64,000 bases of DNA from Holothuria scabra (taxonomy: Eukaryota; Echinodermata; Holothuroidea; Aspidochirotida; Holothuriidae). The stretch lies in NCBI GenBank assembly GCA_037179385.1, contig CM074179.1, forward strand, positions 1 through 64,000, read 5' to 3'. This document shows positions 24,053-36,900 of this stretch, piece by piece. A program made the position numbers and the translations under genes. Below the pieces are notes generated by a model, which was not told the origin of the DNA, did not search any database, and was given only the letters and a program-made list of their open reading frames with translations. Every line of letters starts with the position of its first letter. The stretch's first letter is position 1.

Positions 24053-24727
24053 TCCGTTAAGTAGGTCACGCAAATTTTTCCGTATTTTTCCCTCTCGCGC
24101 CTCCGCCCGACGTTCGTTTTTCTTCAAAATTGCAACACTGATGCGGCCCCAAAAGACCTTCCCACTGACACCGAGCGCGTTCCAATCGCGTCTCGCTACG
24201 AGGAGATATCCAGGAAAAACTGCTCGAAAAAGTTGCCTCCGGGAAATGCCTCTTATTCCGTCGGAAAGGCCCCGATCGGCTCGAAAATTACTCTCGAGCT
24301 TGCCAAGAGATGCAGACGGCTTGGTTTCATTTTTTAGAGCTGTACCTTGCGGGGTCTTTGAATAGTTCCGCTGAAACCGTCGCGTTACGGAAGAAATCGG
24401 CTCAGTTCAGAGTTAGCCTGCGCGAACGGTCCTTCCTTAGGGTTAGGGTTAGTTTTCGCTCGCTCCACCGACTGACTCTTTTACACGTACTGAGACGCCG
24501 GCCGCGCCAGCCGCGGGGAGCATTTTTCTCCAACCTTCTTTGCGCTCCTGCCTGTGGGAGGGAGATTAAAAGAGGGTCCCAATGTGTACTTTTGGGCCAG
24601 TCTAGCGTCTTACAGGGAAGAGATGGGGGCAAATTGATATCGACCCTAAGCGGGCCTTGCAAAGGGCTATCCAAAGATGTGCTCGGTTTTTGCCGGGGGC
24701 GATTTTTCTCTCAGAGAGTTAGGACCC
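23352..24727. repeat. satellite unit 8
   Basis: 1376 bp, among the longest regular units because of a run of about 31 T near 24019. Private change TCTGCCACCAAAAACGGG near 23456. Confidence 0.9.
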
Positions 24728-25385
24728 GAATCCTAACTCTGAGGCGGTTCCTAAGCACCCTAACTTCAAGATGGGCCATTTTCGACAAAGGGCGGGTGTT
24801 TCCTTGTGGCCCTAACTCGGCAGGTCACGATTCGGCCCAAAAAAGCGGGTGTCGTTCCACTCGACCCTAACCTCGGAGTTAGGGTTGGGCGACCCTAACT
24901 CTTTCATTAAAGCACGATTTCTGGGTGAGCGCGATTCATTTTCCAGTCAGGGTTAACGACCCTTTGTAGACCTAAGTCAGAGCTATCCGTTGATGAGATC
25001 ATCTCAAAAGAGTAAGGGTCACGCCAAATTCCCCGTACCCACACCATAGCAAGCGCGTGAATCATCATTTGTCGGACACGCGTGCAAAAGAGTAAAGCGA
25101 CCTCTCTACCTATTACGTACGTGTTTCTAGCAGTCAGTCAAGTTCCCTAAGCCTGCCTGCATGAACCTCGAGACCCGCAAAGTGCCAAATTTAGTATCTC
25201 AGGGCCCGCCCGGCCGACGACTGAGTAACGGGAAGGCGGGAAGGCCCCCTGATTCAGACAGAGGCGCAACCGGACCGACTGAGAAAATTTTTTTTTTCAT
25301 CATCACATGCATCCAACAAAACTTGTCATCAATAATTAACACAGCCAGTGATGAAATCAAAGCCATCACTAGAATAAATCATCCA

Positions 25386-25424
<39 letters not shown>

Positions 25425-26098
25425 TCCGTTAAGTAGGTCACGCAAATTTTTCCGTATTTTTCCCTCTCGCGCCTCCGCCCGACGTTCGTTTTTCTTCAAA
25501 ATTGCAACACTGATGCGGCCCCAAAAGACCTTCCCACTGACACCGAGCGCGTTCCAATCGCGTCTCGCTACGAGGAGATATCCAGGAAAAACTGCTCGAA
25601 AAAGTTGCCTCCGGGAAATGCCTCTTATTCCGTCGGAAAGGCCCCGATCGGCTCGAAAATTACTCTCGAGCTTGCCAAGAGATGCAGACGGCTTGGTTTC
25701 ATTTTTTAGAGCTGTACCTTGCGGGGTCTTTGAATAGTTCCGCTGAAACCGTCGCGTTACGGAAGAAATCGGCTCAGTTCAGAGTTAGCCTGCGCGAACG
25801 GTCCTTCCTTAGGGTTAGGGTTAGTTTTCGCTCGCTCCACCGACTGACTCTTTTACACGTACTGAGACGCCGGCCGCGCCAGCCGCGGGGAGCATTTTTC
25901 TCCAACCTTCTTTGCGCTCCTGCCTGTGGGAGGGAGATTAAAAGAGGGTCCCAATGTGCACTTTTGGGCCAGTCTAGCGTCTTACAGGGAAGAGATGGGG
26001 GCAAATTGATATCGACCCTAAGCGGGCCTTGCAAAGGGCTATCCAAAGATGTGCTCGGTTTTTGCCGGGGGCGATTTTTTCTCAGAGAGTTAGGACCC
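24728..26098. repeat. satellite unit 9
   Basis: 1371 bp. Variants: GGCCCAAAAAAGCGGG, no GA before the T-run, TGCAC form, and a 1-base loss in CGATTTTTTCTC near 26070 that changes the overlapping ORF. That loss argues against protein-level selection. Confidence 0.9.
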
Positions 26099-27457
26099 GA
26101 ATCCTAACTCTGAGGCGGTTCCTAAGCACCCTAACTTCAAGATGGGCCATTTTCGACAAAGGGCGGGTGTTTCCTTGTGGCCCTAACTCGGCAGGTCACG
26201 ATTCGGCCAAAAAAAGCGGGTGTCGTTCCACTCGACCCTAACCTCGGAGTTAGGGTTGGGCGACCCTAACTCTTTCATTAAAGCACGATTTCTGGGTGAG
26301 CGCGATTCATTTTCCAGTCAGGGTTAACGACCCTTTGTAGACCTAAGTCAGAGCTATCCGTTGATGAGATCATCTCAAAAGAGTAAGGGTCACGCCAAAT
26401 TCCCCGTACCCACACCATAGCAAGCGCGTGAATCATCATTTGTCGGACACGCGTGCAAAAGAGTAAAGCGACCTCTCTACCTATTACGTACGTGTTTCTA
26501 GCAGTCAGTCAAGTTCCCTAAGCCTGCCTGCATGAACCTCGAGACCCGCAAAGTGCCAAATTTAGTATCTCAGGGCCCGCCCGGCCGACGACTGAGTAAC
26601 GGGAAGGCGGGAAGGCCCCCTGATTCAGACAGAGGCGCAACCGGACCGACTGAGAAAATTTTTTTTTTTCATCATCACATGCATCCAACAAAACTTGTCA
26701 TCAATAATTAACACAGCCAGTGATGAAATCAAAGCCATCACTAGAATAAATCATCCACAGATTGATTTTTTTTTTTTTTAAGTCCGTTAAGTAGGTCACG
26801 CAAATTTTTCCGTATTTTTCCCTCTCGCGCCTCCGCCCGACGTTCGTTTTTCTTCAAAATTGCAACACTGATGCGGCCCCAAAAGACCTTCCCACTGACA
26901 CCGAGCGCGTTCCAATCGCGTCTCGCTACGAGGAGATATCCAGGAAAAACTGCTCGAAAAAGTTGCCTCCGGGAAATGCCTCTTATTCCGTCGGAAAGGC
27001 CCCGATCGGCTCGAAAATTACTCTCGAGCTTGCCAAGAGATGCAGACGGCTTGGTTTCATTTTTTAGAGCTGTACCTTGCGGGGTCTTTGAATAGTTCCG
27101 CTGAAACCGTCGCGTTACGGAAGAAATCGGCTCAGTTCAGAGTTAGCCTGCGCGAACGGTCCTTCCTTAGGGTTAGGGTTAGTTTTCGCTCGCTCCACCG
27201 ACTGACTCTTTTACACGTACTGAGACGCCGGCCGCGCCAGCCGCGGGGAGCATTTTTCTCCAACCTTCTTTGCGCTCCTGCCTGTGGGAGGGAGATTAAA
27301 AGAGGGTCCCAATGTGGACTTTTGGGCCAGTCTAGCGTCTTACAGGGAAGAGATGGGGGCAAATTGATATCGACCCTAAGCGGGCCTTGCAAAGGGCTAT
27401 CCAAAGATGTGCTCGGTTTTTGCCGGGGGCGATTTTTCTCTCAGAGAGTTAGGACCC
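26099..27457. repeat. satellite unit 10
   Basis: 1359 bp, with a short T-run of about 14. Private TGGAC at the site read TGTAC or TGCAC elsewhere. Confidence 0.9.
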
Positions 27458-28824
27458 GAATCCTAACTCTGAGGCGGTTCCTAAGCACCCTAACTTCAAG
27501 ATGGGCCATTTTCGACAAAGGGCGGGTGTTTCCTTGTGGCCCTAACTCGGCAGGTCACGATTCGGCCAAAAAAAGCGGGTGTCGTTCCACTCGACCCTAA
27601 CCTCGGAGTTAGGGTTGGGCGACCCTAACTCTTTCATTAAAGCACGATTTCTGGGTGAGCGCGATTCATTTTCCAGTCAGGGTTAACGACCCTTTGTAGA
27701 CCTAAGTCAGAGCTATCCGTTGATGAGATCATCTCAAAAGAGTAAGGGTCACGCCAAATTCCCCGTACCCACACCATAGCAAGCGCGTGAATCATCATTT
27801 GTCGGACACGCGTGCAAAAGAGTAAAGCGACCTCTCTACCTATTACGTACGTGTTTCTAGCAGTCAGTCAAGTTCCCTAAGCCTGCCTGCATGAACCTCG
27901 AGACCCGCAAAGTGCCAAATTTAGTATCTCAGGGCCCGCCCGGCCGACGACTGAGTAACGGGAAGGCGGGAAGGCCCCCTGATTCAGACAGAGGCGCAAC
28001 CGGACCGACTGAGAAAAATTTTTTTCACCATCACATGCATCCAACAAAACTTGTCATCAATAATTAACATAGCCAGTGATGAAATCAAAGCCATCACTAG
28101 AATAAATCATCCACAGATTGATTTTTTTTTTTTTTTTTTTTTTTTTAAGTCCGTTAAGTAGGTCACGCAAATTTTTCCGTATTTTTCCCTCTCGCGCCTC
28201 CGCCCGACGTTCGTTTTTCTTCAAAATTGCAACACTGATGCGGCCCCAAAAGACCTTCCCACTGACACCGAGCGCGTTCCAATCGCGTCTCGCTACGAGG
28301 AGATATCCAGGAAAAACTGCTCGAAAAAGTTGCCTCCGGGAAATGCCTCTTATTCCGTCGGAAAGGCCCCGATCGGCTCGAAAATTACTCTCGAGCTTGC
28401 CAAGAGATGCAGACGGCTTGGTTTCATTTTTTAGAGCTGTACCTTGCGGGGTCTTTGAATAGTTCCGCTGAAACCGTCGCGTTACGGAAGAAATCGGCTC
28501 AGTTCAGAGTTAGCCTGCGCGAACGGTCCTTCCTTAGGGTTAGGGTTAGTTTTCGCTCGCTCCACCGACTGACTCTTTTACACGTACTGAGACGCCGGCC
28601 GCGCCAGCCGCGGGGAGCATTTTTCTCCAACCTTCTTTGCGCTCCTGCCTGTGGGAGGGAGATTAAAAGAGGGTCCCAATGTGTACTTTTGGGCCAGTCT
28701 AGCGTCTTACAGGGAAGAGATGGGGGCAAATTGATATCGACCCTAAGCGGGCCTTGCAAAGGGCTATCCAAAGATGTGCTCGGTTTTTGCCGGGGGCGAT
28801 TTTTCTCTCAGAGAGTTAGGACCC
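27458..28824. repeat. satellite unit 11
   Basis: 1367 bp. Private changes near 28015-28070: AAAAATTTTTTTCACC and AACATAGCC. Confidence 0.9.
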
Positions 28825-29482
28825 GAATCCTAACTCTGAGGCGGTTCCTAAGCACCCTAACTTCAAGATGGGCCATTTTCGACAAAGGGCGGGTGTTTCC
28901 TTGTGGCCCTAACTCGGCAGGTCACGATTCGGCCAAAAAAAGCGGGTGTCGTTCCACTCGACCCTAACCTCGGAGTTAGGGTTGGGCGACCCTAACTCTT
29001 TCATTAAAGCACGATTTCTGGGTGAGCGCGATTCATTTTCCAGTCAGGGTTAACGACCCTTTGTAGACCTAAGTCAGAGCTATCCGTTGATGAGATCATC
29101 TCAAAAGAGTAAGGGTCACGCCAAATTCCCCGTACCCACACCATAGCAAGCGCGTGAATCATCATTTGTCGGACACGCGTGCAAAAGAGTAAAGCGACCT
29201 CTCTACCTATTACGTACGTGTTTCTAGCAGTCAGTCAAGTTCCCTAAGCCTGCCTGCATGAACCTCGAGACCCGCAAAGTGCCAAATTTAGTATCTCAGG
29301 GCCCGCCCGGCCGACGACTGAGTAACGGGAAGGCGGGAAGGCCCCCTGATTCAGACAGAGGCGCAACCGGACCGACTGAGAAAATTTTTTTTTTCATCAT
29401 CACATGCATCCAACAAAACTTGTCATCAATAATTAACACAGCCAGTGATGAAATCAAAGCCATCACTAGAATAAATCATCCA

Positions 29483-29518
<36 letters not shown>

Positions 29519-30193
29519 TCCGTTAAGTAGGTCACGCAAATTTTTCCGTATTTTTCCCTCTCGCGCCTCCGCCCGACGTTCGTTTTTCTTCAAAATTGCA
29601 ACACTGATGCGGCCCCAAAAGACCTTCCCACTGACACCGAGCGCGTTCCAATCGCGTCTCGCTACGAGGAGATATCCAGGAAAAACTGCTCGAAAAAGTT
29701 GCCTCCGGGAAATGCCTCTTATTCCGTCGGAAAGGCCCCGATCGGCTCGAAAATTACTCTCGAGCTTGCCAAGAGATGCAGACGGCTTGGTTTCATTTTT
29801 TAGAGCTGTACCTTGCGGGGTCTTTGAATAGTTCCGCTGAAACCGTCGCGTTACGGAAGAAATCGGCTCAGTTCAGAGTTAGCCTGCGCGAACGGTCCTT
29901 CCTTAGGGTTAGGGTTAGTTTTCGCTCGCTCCACCGACTGACTCTTTTACACGTACTGAGACGCCGGCCGCGCCAGCCGCGGGGAGCATTTTTCTCCAAC
30001 CTTCTTTGCGCTCCTGCCTGTGGGAGGGAGATTAAAAGAGGGTCCCAATGTGTACTTTTGGGCCAGTCTAGCGTCTTACAGGGAAGAGATGGGGGCAAAT
30101 TGATATCGACCCTAAGCGGGCCTTGCAAAGGGCTATCCAAAGATGTGCTCGGTTTTTGCCGGGGGCGATTTTTCTCTCAGAGAGTTAGGACCC
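28825..30193. repeat. satellite unit 12
   Basis: 1369 bp. No GA before the long T-run, like units 1, 9 and 13. Confidence 0.9.
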
Positions 30194-30851
30194 GAATCCT
30201 AACTCTGAGGCGGTTCCTAAGCACCCTAACTTCAAGATGGGCCATTTTCGACAAAGGGCGGGTGTTTCCTTGTGGCCCTAACTCGGCAGGTCACGATTCG
30301 GCCAAAAAAAGCGGGTGTCGTTCCACTCGACCCTAACCTCGGAGTTAGGGTTGGGCGACCCTAACTCTTTCATTAAAGCACGATTTCTGGGTGAGCGCGA
30401 TTCATTTTCCAGTCAGGGTTAACGACCCTTTGTAGACCTAAGTCAGAGCTATCCGTTGATGAGATCATCTCAAAAGAGTAAGGGTCACGCCAAATTCCCC
30501 GTACCCACACCATAGCAAGCGCGTGAATCATCATTTGTCGGACACGCGTGCAAAAGAGTAAAGCGACCTCTCTACCTATTACGTACGTGTTTCTAGCAGT
30601 CAGTCAAGTTCCCTAAGCCTGCCTGCATGAACCTCGAGACCCGCAAAGTGCCAAATTTAGTATCTCAGGGCCCGCCCGGCCGACGACTGAGTAACGGGAA
30701 GGCGGGAAGGCCCCCTGATTCAGACAGAGGCGCAACCGGACCGACTGAGAAAATTTTTTTTTTCATCATCACATGCATCCAACAAAACTTGTCATCAATA
30801 ATTAACACAGCCAGTGATGAAATCAAAGCCATCACTAGAATAAATCATCCA

Positions 30852-30889
<38 letters not shown>

Positions 30890-31708
30890 TCCGTTAAGTA
30901 GGTCACGCAAATTTTTCCGTATTTTTCCCTCTCGCGCCTCCGCCCGACGTTCGTTTTTCTTCAAAATTGCAACACTGATGCGGCCCCAAAAGACCTTCCC
31001 ACTGACACCGAGCGCGTTCCAATCGCGTCTCGCTACGAGGAGATATCCAGGAAAAACTGCTCGAAAAAGTTGCCTCCGGGAAATGCCTCTTATTCCGTCG
31101 GAAAGGCCCCGATCGGCTCGAAAATTACTCTCGAGCTTGCCAAGAGATGCAGACGGCTTGGTTTCATTTTTTAGAGCTGTACCTTGCGGGGTCTTTGAAT
31201 AGTTCCGCTGAAACCGTCGCGTTACGGAAGAAATCGGCTCAGTTCAGAGTTAGCCTGCGCGAACGGTCCTTCCTTAGGGTTAGGGTTAGTTTTCGCTCGC
31301 TCCACCGACTGACTCTTTTACACGTACTGAGACGCCGGCCGCGCCAGCCGCGGGGAGCATTTTTCTCCAACCTTCTTTGCGCTCCTGCCTGTGGGAGGGA
31401 GATTAAAAGAGGGTCCCAATGTGTACTTTTGGGCCAGTCTAGCGTCTTACAGGGAAGAGATGGGGGCAAATTGATATCGACCCTAAGCGGGCCTTGCAAA
31501 GGGCTATCCAAAGATGTGCTCGGTTTTTGCCGGGGGCGATTTTTTTCTCAGAGAGTTAGGACCCTAACCCTAACCCTAACCCCTAACCCTAACCCTAACC
31601 CTAAACCCTAAACCCTAACCCTAAACCCTAAACCTAACCCTAACCCTAAACCTAAACCTAACCCTAACCCTAACCCTACACCCTAAACCCTAACCCTAAC
31701 CCTAACCC
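30194..31708. repeat. satellite unit 13 with telomeric expansion
   Basis: About 1515 bp. The unit body is consensus-like, but its 3' junction is enlarged by about 155 bp of CCCTAA/CCCTAAA repeats from 31561, exactly where other units have the short ACCCGAATCC loop. Confidence 0.9.
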
Positions 31709-31718
31709 CAACCCTAAC
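31561..31718. repeat. telomere-like insert at unit 13/14 junction
   Basis: Mixed CCCTAA, CCCTAAA and CCTAAA words in the same orientation as the chromosome-end repeats. The insert sits between AGAGTTAGGA and CCCTAACTCTGAG, the two arms of the junction hairpin, so it occupies the hairpin loop position. Confidence 0.9.
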
Positions 31719-33176
31719 TCTGAGGCGGTTCCTAAGCACCCTAACTTCAAGATGGGCCATTTTCGACAAAGGGCGGGTGTTTCCTTGTGGCCCTAACTCG
31801 GCAGGTCACGATTCGGCCAAAAAAAGCGGGTGTCGTTCCACTCGACCCTAACCTCGGAGTTAGGGTTGGGCGACCCTAACTCTTTCATTAAAGCACGATT
31901 TCTGGGTGAGCGCGATTCATTTTCCAGTCAGGGTTAACGACCCTTTGTAGACCTAAGTCAGAGCTATCCGTTGATGAGATCATCTCAAAAGAGTAAGGGT
32001 CACGCCAAATTCCCCGTACCCACACCATAGCAAGCGCGTGAATCATCATTTGTCGGACACGCGTGCAAAAGAGTAAAGCGACCTCTCTACCTATTACGTA
32101 CGTGTTTCTAGCAGTCAGTCAAGTTCCCTAAGCCTGCCTGCATGAACCTCGAGACCCGCAAAGTGCCAAATTTAGTATCTCAGGGCCCGCCCGGCCGACG
32201 ACTGAGTAACGGGAAGGCGGGAAGGCCCCCTGATTCAGACAGAGGCGCAACCGGACCGACTGAGAAAATTTTTTTTTTCATCATCACATGCATCCAACAA
32301 AACTTGTCATCAATAATTAACACAGCCAGTGATGAAATCAAAGCCATCACTAGAATAAATCATCCACAGATTGATTTTTTTTTTTTTTTTAAGTCCGTTA
32401 AGTAGGTCACGCAAATTTTTCCGTATTTTTCCCTCTCGCGCCTCCGCCCGACGTTCGTTTTTCTTCAAAATTGCAACACTGATGCGGCCCCAAAAGACCT
32501 TCCCACTGACACCGAGCGCGTTCCAATCGCGTCTCGCTACGAGGAGATATCCAGGAAAAACTGCTCGAAAAAGTTGCCTCCGGGAAATGCCTCTTATTCC
32601 GTCGGAAAGGCCCCGATCGGCTCGAAAATTACTCTCGAGCTTGCCAAGAGATGCAGACGGCTTGGTTTCATTTTTTAGAGCTGTACCTTGCGGGGTCTTT
32701 GAATAGTTCCGCTGAAACCGTCGCGTTACGGAAGAAATCGGCTCAGTTCAGAGTTAGCCTGCGCGAACGGTCCTTCCTTAGGGTTAGGGTTACTTTTCGC
32801 TCGCTCCACCGACTGACTCTTTTATACGTACTGAGACGCCGGCCGCGCCAGCCGCGGGGAGCATTTTTCTCCAACCTTCTTTGCGCTCCTGCCTGTGGGA
32901 GGGAGATTGAAAGAGGGTCCCAAAGTGCACTTTTGGGCCAGTCTAGCGTCTTACAGGGAAGAGATGGGGGCAAATTGATATCGACCCTAAGCGGGCCTTG
33001 CAAAGGGCTATCCAAAGATGTGCTCGGTTTTTGCCGGGGGCGATTTTTTTCTCAGAGAGTTAGGACCCTAACCCTAAACCCTAAACCCTAACCCTAAACC
33101 CTAAACCCTAAACCCTAAACCCTAAACCCTGACCCTAAACCCTAAACCCTAAACCCTAACCCTAAACCCTAAACCC
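31709..33176. repeat. satellite unit 14, slightly diverged
   Basis: About 1468 bp. It carries several private changes (GGTTACTTTTCGC, TTTTATACG, GAGATTGAAAGAGG, CAAAGTGCAC) and a second telomeric junction expansion. Higher divergence at the array edge is typical of homogenised tandem arrays. Confidence 0.9.
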
Positions 33177-33186
33177 CAACCCTAAC
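33063..33186. repeat. telomere-like insert at unit 14/15 junction
   Basis: Mostly CCCTAAA with CCCTAA and CCCTGA variants, at the same junction position as the 31561 insert. Two independent-looking expansions at one site point to the junction as a site for telomeric repeat growth or capture. Confidence 0.9.
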
Positions 33187-33928
33187 TCTGAGGCGGTTCC
33201 TAAGCACCCTAACTTCAAGATGGGCCATTTTCGACAAAGGGCGGGTGTTTCCTTGTGGCCCTAACTCGGCAGGTCACGATTCGGCCAAAAAAAGCGGGTG
33301 TCGTTCCACTCGACCCTAACCTCGGAGTTAGGGTTGGGCGACCCTAACTCTTTCATTAAAGCACGATTTCTGGGTGAGCGCGATTCATTTTCCAGTCAGG
33401 GTTAACGACCCTTTGTAGACCTAAGTCAGAGCTATCCGTTGATGAGATCATCTCAAAAGAGTAAGGGTCACGCCAAATTCCCCGTACCCACACCATAGCA
33501 AGCGCGTGAATCATCATTTCTCCCCGGGACACGCGTGCGTGCAAAAGAGTATAGCGACCTCTCTACCTATTACGTACGTGTTTCTAGCAGTCAGTCAAGT
33601 TCCCTAAGCCTGCCTGCATGAACCTCGAGACCCGCAAAGTGCCAAATTTAGTATCTCAGGGCCCGCCCGGCCGACGACTGAGTAACGGGAAGGCGGGAAG
33701 GCCCCTGATTCAGACAGAGGCGCAACCGGACCGACTGAGAAAATTTTTTTCATCATCACACGCACCTAACAAAACTGGTCATCAATAATAACACAGACAG
33801 TGAAGAAATAAGAGCAGCCATCACTAGAATAAATCATCCACAGATTTTTTTTTTTTAAGTCCGTGAAGTAGGTCACGGAAAAACTTTTCTTTTTTTCCCT
33901 CTTTCGCCTCCGCCGAATGTTCGTTTTT
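33177..33928. repeat. satellite unit 15, left part (interrupted)
   Basis: Homologous to units 1-14 through GTTCGTTTTT but with many differences: TCTCCCCGGGACACG, a GCGT duplication, CACGCACCTAACAAAACTGG, and a short T-run. Homology stops near 33928 and resumes at 38772. Confidence 0.85.
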
Positions 33929-36900
33929 ATTCCTTGCGGAAGGCACGCAAGGAATCTATGCAATGGTGATGTCGTGTGTAGGTGTGTGTGCGTGAGTGTA
34001 TGTATGTGTGTGTATGTGACGCTTTGGCTTGTAAACACGATATCTCAAGAAGGGTTACTGTGACTAACCTGGTATTTTGTTTGTTTTTGGTGGAGATCAA
34101 AGGTCATTTGTGGTCACCAGAGGTCAAAAGGTCAAAACTTTGTAAACACGATATCTCGAGAACGGTACATGTGACTATAATCATATTTGGTTTGTTGGTT
34201 GGTCTTATAGAGTAGATGATCCCTATCGATTTTTGTGGAGGTCAAAGGTCATTTCGAGTCAAGAGAGGTCAATAGGTAAATACCTTAGGAATTGCTTGTA
34301 AACACGGTATCTCAAGAAGGGTAAGTGTGACTAATCTCATATTTGGTGTGTGCATTTGTCACTTTGAGTAGATGATCCCTATTGTTTTTTTTTGTGGAGA
34401 TCAAAGGTCATTTCAGGTCACGAGAGGTCAAAAGGTCAAAACTTCGTAAACACGATAACTAAATAACGGTACATGTGACTGTGCTCATATTTGGAGTGTG
34501 GGTTGGTCATATTAAGTGGATGATCAATATCGATTTTCGTGGAGGTCAAAGGCCATTTGGGGTCACGAGAGGTCAATAGGTAAATCCCTTAGAAATTGCT
34601 TGTAAACACGGATTTTCAAGAAGCGTAAGTGTGACTAATCTCATATTTAATTTGTGCATTGGCCATATTGAGTAGATGATCCCTATTGTTTTTGGTGGAG
34701 GTCAAAGGTCATTTGGGGTCACGAGATGTCAAAAGGTCAAAACTTCGTAAACATGATATCTCAAGAATTATACATGTGTCTGTGCTCATATTTTCGAGTG
34801 TGTTGGCCATATTGAGTAGATGATCCCTATCGATTTTCGTGGAGGTCAAAGGTAATTTGGGGTCACAAGAGTTCAATAGGTAAATTCCTTAGAAATTGCT
34901 TGTAACCACGGATTCTCAAGAAGACTAAGTGTTACTTATCTCATATTTGGTGTGTGCATTGGCCGTATTAAGTAGATGATCCCATTGTTTTGGTGGAGGT
35001 CAAAGGTCATTTGGGGTCACGAGAGGTCAAAAGGTCTAAACTGCGTAAACACGATATCTCAAGAACGGAACATGTGACTGTGCTCATATTTGGTGTGTTG
35101 GTTGGTCATATTGAGTAGATAATCCCTATCGATTTTCGTGGAGGTCAAAGGTCTTTTAGAGTCAAGAGATGTCAATAGGTAAATTCCTTAGAAATTGCTT
35201 GTAAACACAGTATCTCAAGAGAGGTAAGTGTGACTAATCTCATATTTGGTGTGTGCATTGGCCATATTGAGTAGATGATCCCTATTGTTTTTGGTGGAGG
35301 TCGAAGGTCATTTGGGGTCACGAGAGGTCAAAAGGTCTAAACTGCGTAAACACGATATCTCAAGAATGGTACATGTGTCTGTGCTCATATTTTCGAGTGT
35401 GTTGGCCATATTGAGTAGATGATCCCTATCGATTTTCGTGGAGGTCAAAGGTAATTTGGGGTCACAAGAGGTCAATAGGTAAATTCCTTAGAAATTGCTT
35501 GTAACCACGGATTCTCAAGAAGACTAAGTGTGACTTATCTCATATTTGGTGTGTGCATTGGCCGTATTAAGTAGATGATCCCTATTGTTTTGTGGAGGTC
35601 AAAGGTCATTTGGGGTCACGAGAGGTCAAAAGGTCTAAACTGCGTAAACACGATATCTCAAGAACGGAACATGTGACTGTGCTCATATTTGGTGTGTTGG
35701 TTGGTCATATTGAGTAGATAATCCCTATCGATTTTCGTGGAGGTCAAAGGTCTTTTAGAGTCAAGAGATGTCAATAGGTAAATTCCTTAGAAATTGCTTG
35801 TAAACACAGTATCTCAAGAAAGGTAAGTGTGACTAATCTCATATTTGATGTGTGCATTGGCGATATTAGGTACATGATCCCTATTGTTTTTGGTGGAGGT
35901 CAAAGGTCATTTAAGGTCACGAGAGGTCAAAAGGTCAAAACTTCGTAAACACGATAACTCAATAACGGTACATGTGACTGTGCTCATATTTGGTGTGTTG
36001 GTTGGTCATATTGAGTAGATGATCCCCATCGATTTTCGTGGAGGTCAAAGGTCATTTAAGTTCAAGAGATGTCAATAGGTAAATTCCTTAGAAATTGCTT
36101 GTAAACACAGTATCTCAAGAAAGATAAGTGTGACTAATCTCATATTTGGTGTGTGCATTGGCCATATTGAGTAGATGATCCCTGTTGTTTTTGGTGGATA
36201 TCAAAGGTCATTTGAGGTCACGAGAGGTCAAAAGGTCAAAACTTCGTAAACACGATAACTCGAGAACGGTACATGTGACTATGCTCATATTTGGAGTGTG
36301 GGTTGGTCATATTAAGTGGATGATCAATATCGATTTTCGTGGAGGTCAAAGGCCATTTGGGGTCACGAGAGGTCAATAGGTAAATCCCTTAGAAATTGCT
36401 TGTAAACACGGATTTTCAAGAAGCGTAAGTGTGACTAATCTCATATTTAATTTGTGCATTGGCCATATTGAGTAGATGATCCCTATTGTTTTTGGTGGAG
36501 GTCAAAGGTCATTTGGGGTCACGAGAGGTCAAAAGGTCAAAACTTCGTAAACATGATATCTCAAGAATGGTACATGTGTCTGTGCTCATATTTTCGAGTG
36601 TGTTGGCCATATTGAGTAGATGATCCCTATCGATTTTCGTGGAGGTCAAAGGTAATTTGGGGTCACAAGAGGTCAATAGGTAAATTCCTTAGAAATTGCT
36701 TGTAACCACGGATTCTCAAGAACACTAAGTGTGACTTATCTCATATTTGGTGTGTGCATTGGCCGTATTGAGTAGATGATCCCTATTGTTTTTGGAGGAG
36801 GTCAAAGATCATTTGGGGTCACGAGAGGTCAAAAGGTCAAAACTGCGTAAACACGATATCTCAAGAACGGAACATGTGACTGTGCTCATATTTGGCGAGT

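Larger units (their letters stand above)
13798..33928. repeat. 20-kb tandem satellite, unit about 1367 bp, 14.5 copies
   Basis: The landmark GAGGCGGTTCC falls at 13811, 15165, 16530, 17898, 19264, 20631, 21998, 23365, 24741, 26112, 27471, 28838, 30207, 31722 and 33190. Units are nearly identical. Most length change comes from two T-runs, and the longer of these varies from about 14 to 31 T. Every unit has an ACCCTAAC/GTTAGGGT hairpin set about 135 bp in, three opposed TTAGGG-like words about 1.06 kb in, and a telomere-like hairpin at the unit border. ORFs of up to 236 codons recur because the DNA is homogenised, and several translate T-runs into poly-Phe or poly-Lys. I regard the array as non-coding satellite. 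Confidence 0.95.

Noticed and set aside
14565..33091. Repeated ORFs of 74, 90, 186 and up to 236 codons in the satellite
   Set aside because: Recur because the DNA is homogenised. They run through T-runs as poly-Phe or poly-Lys, a one-base change in unit 9 alters the frame, and both strands are open at once with no domain resemblance.
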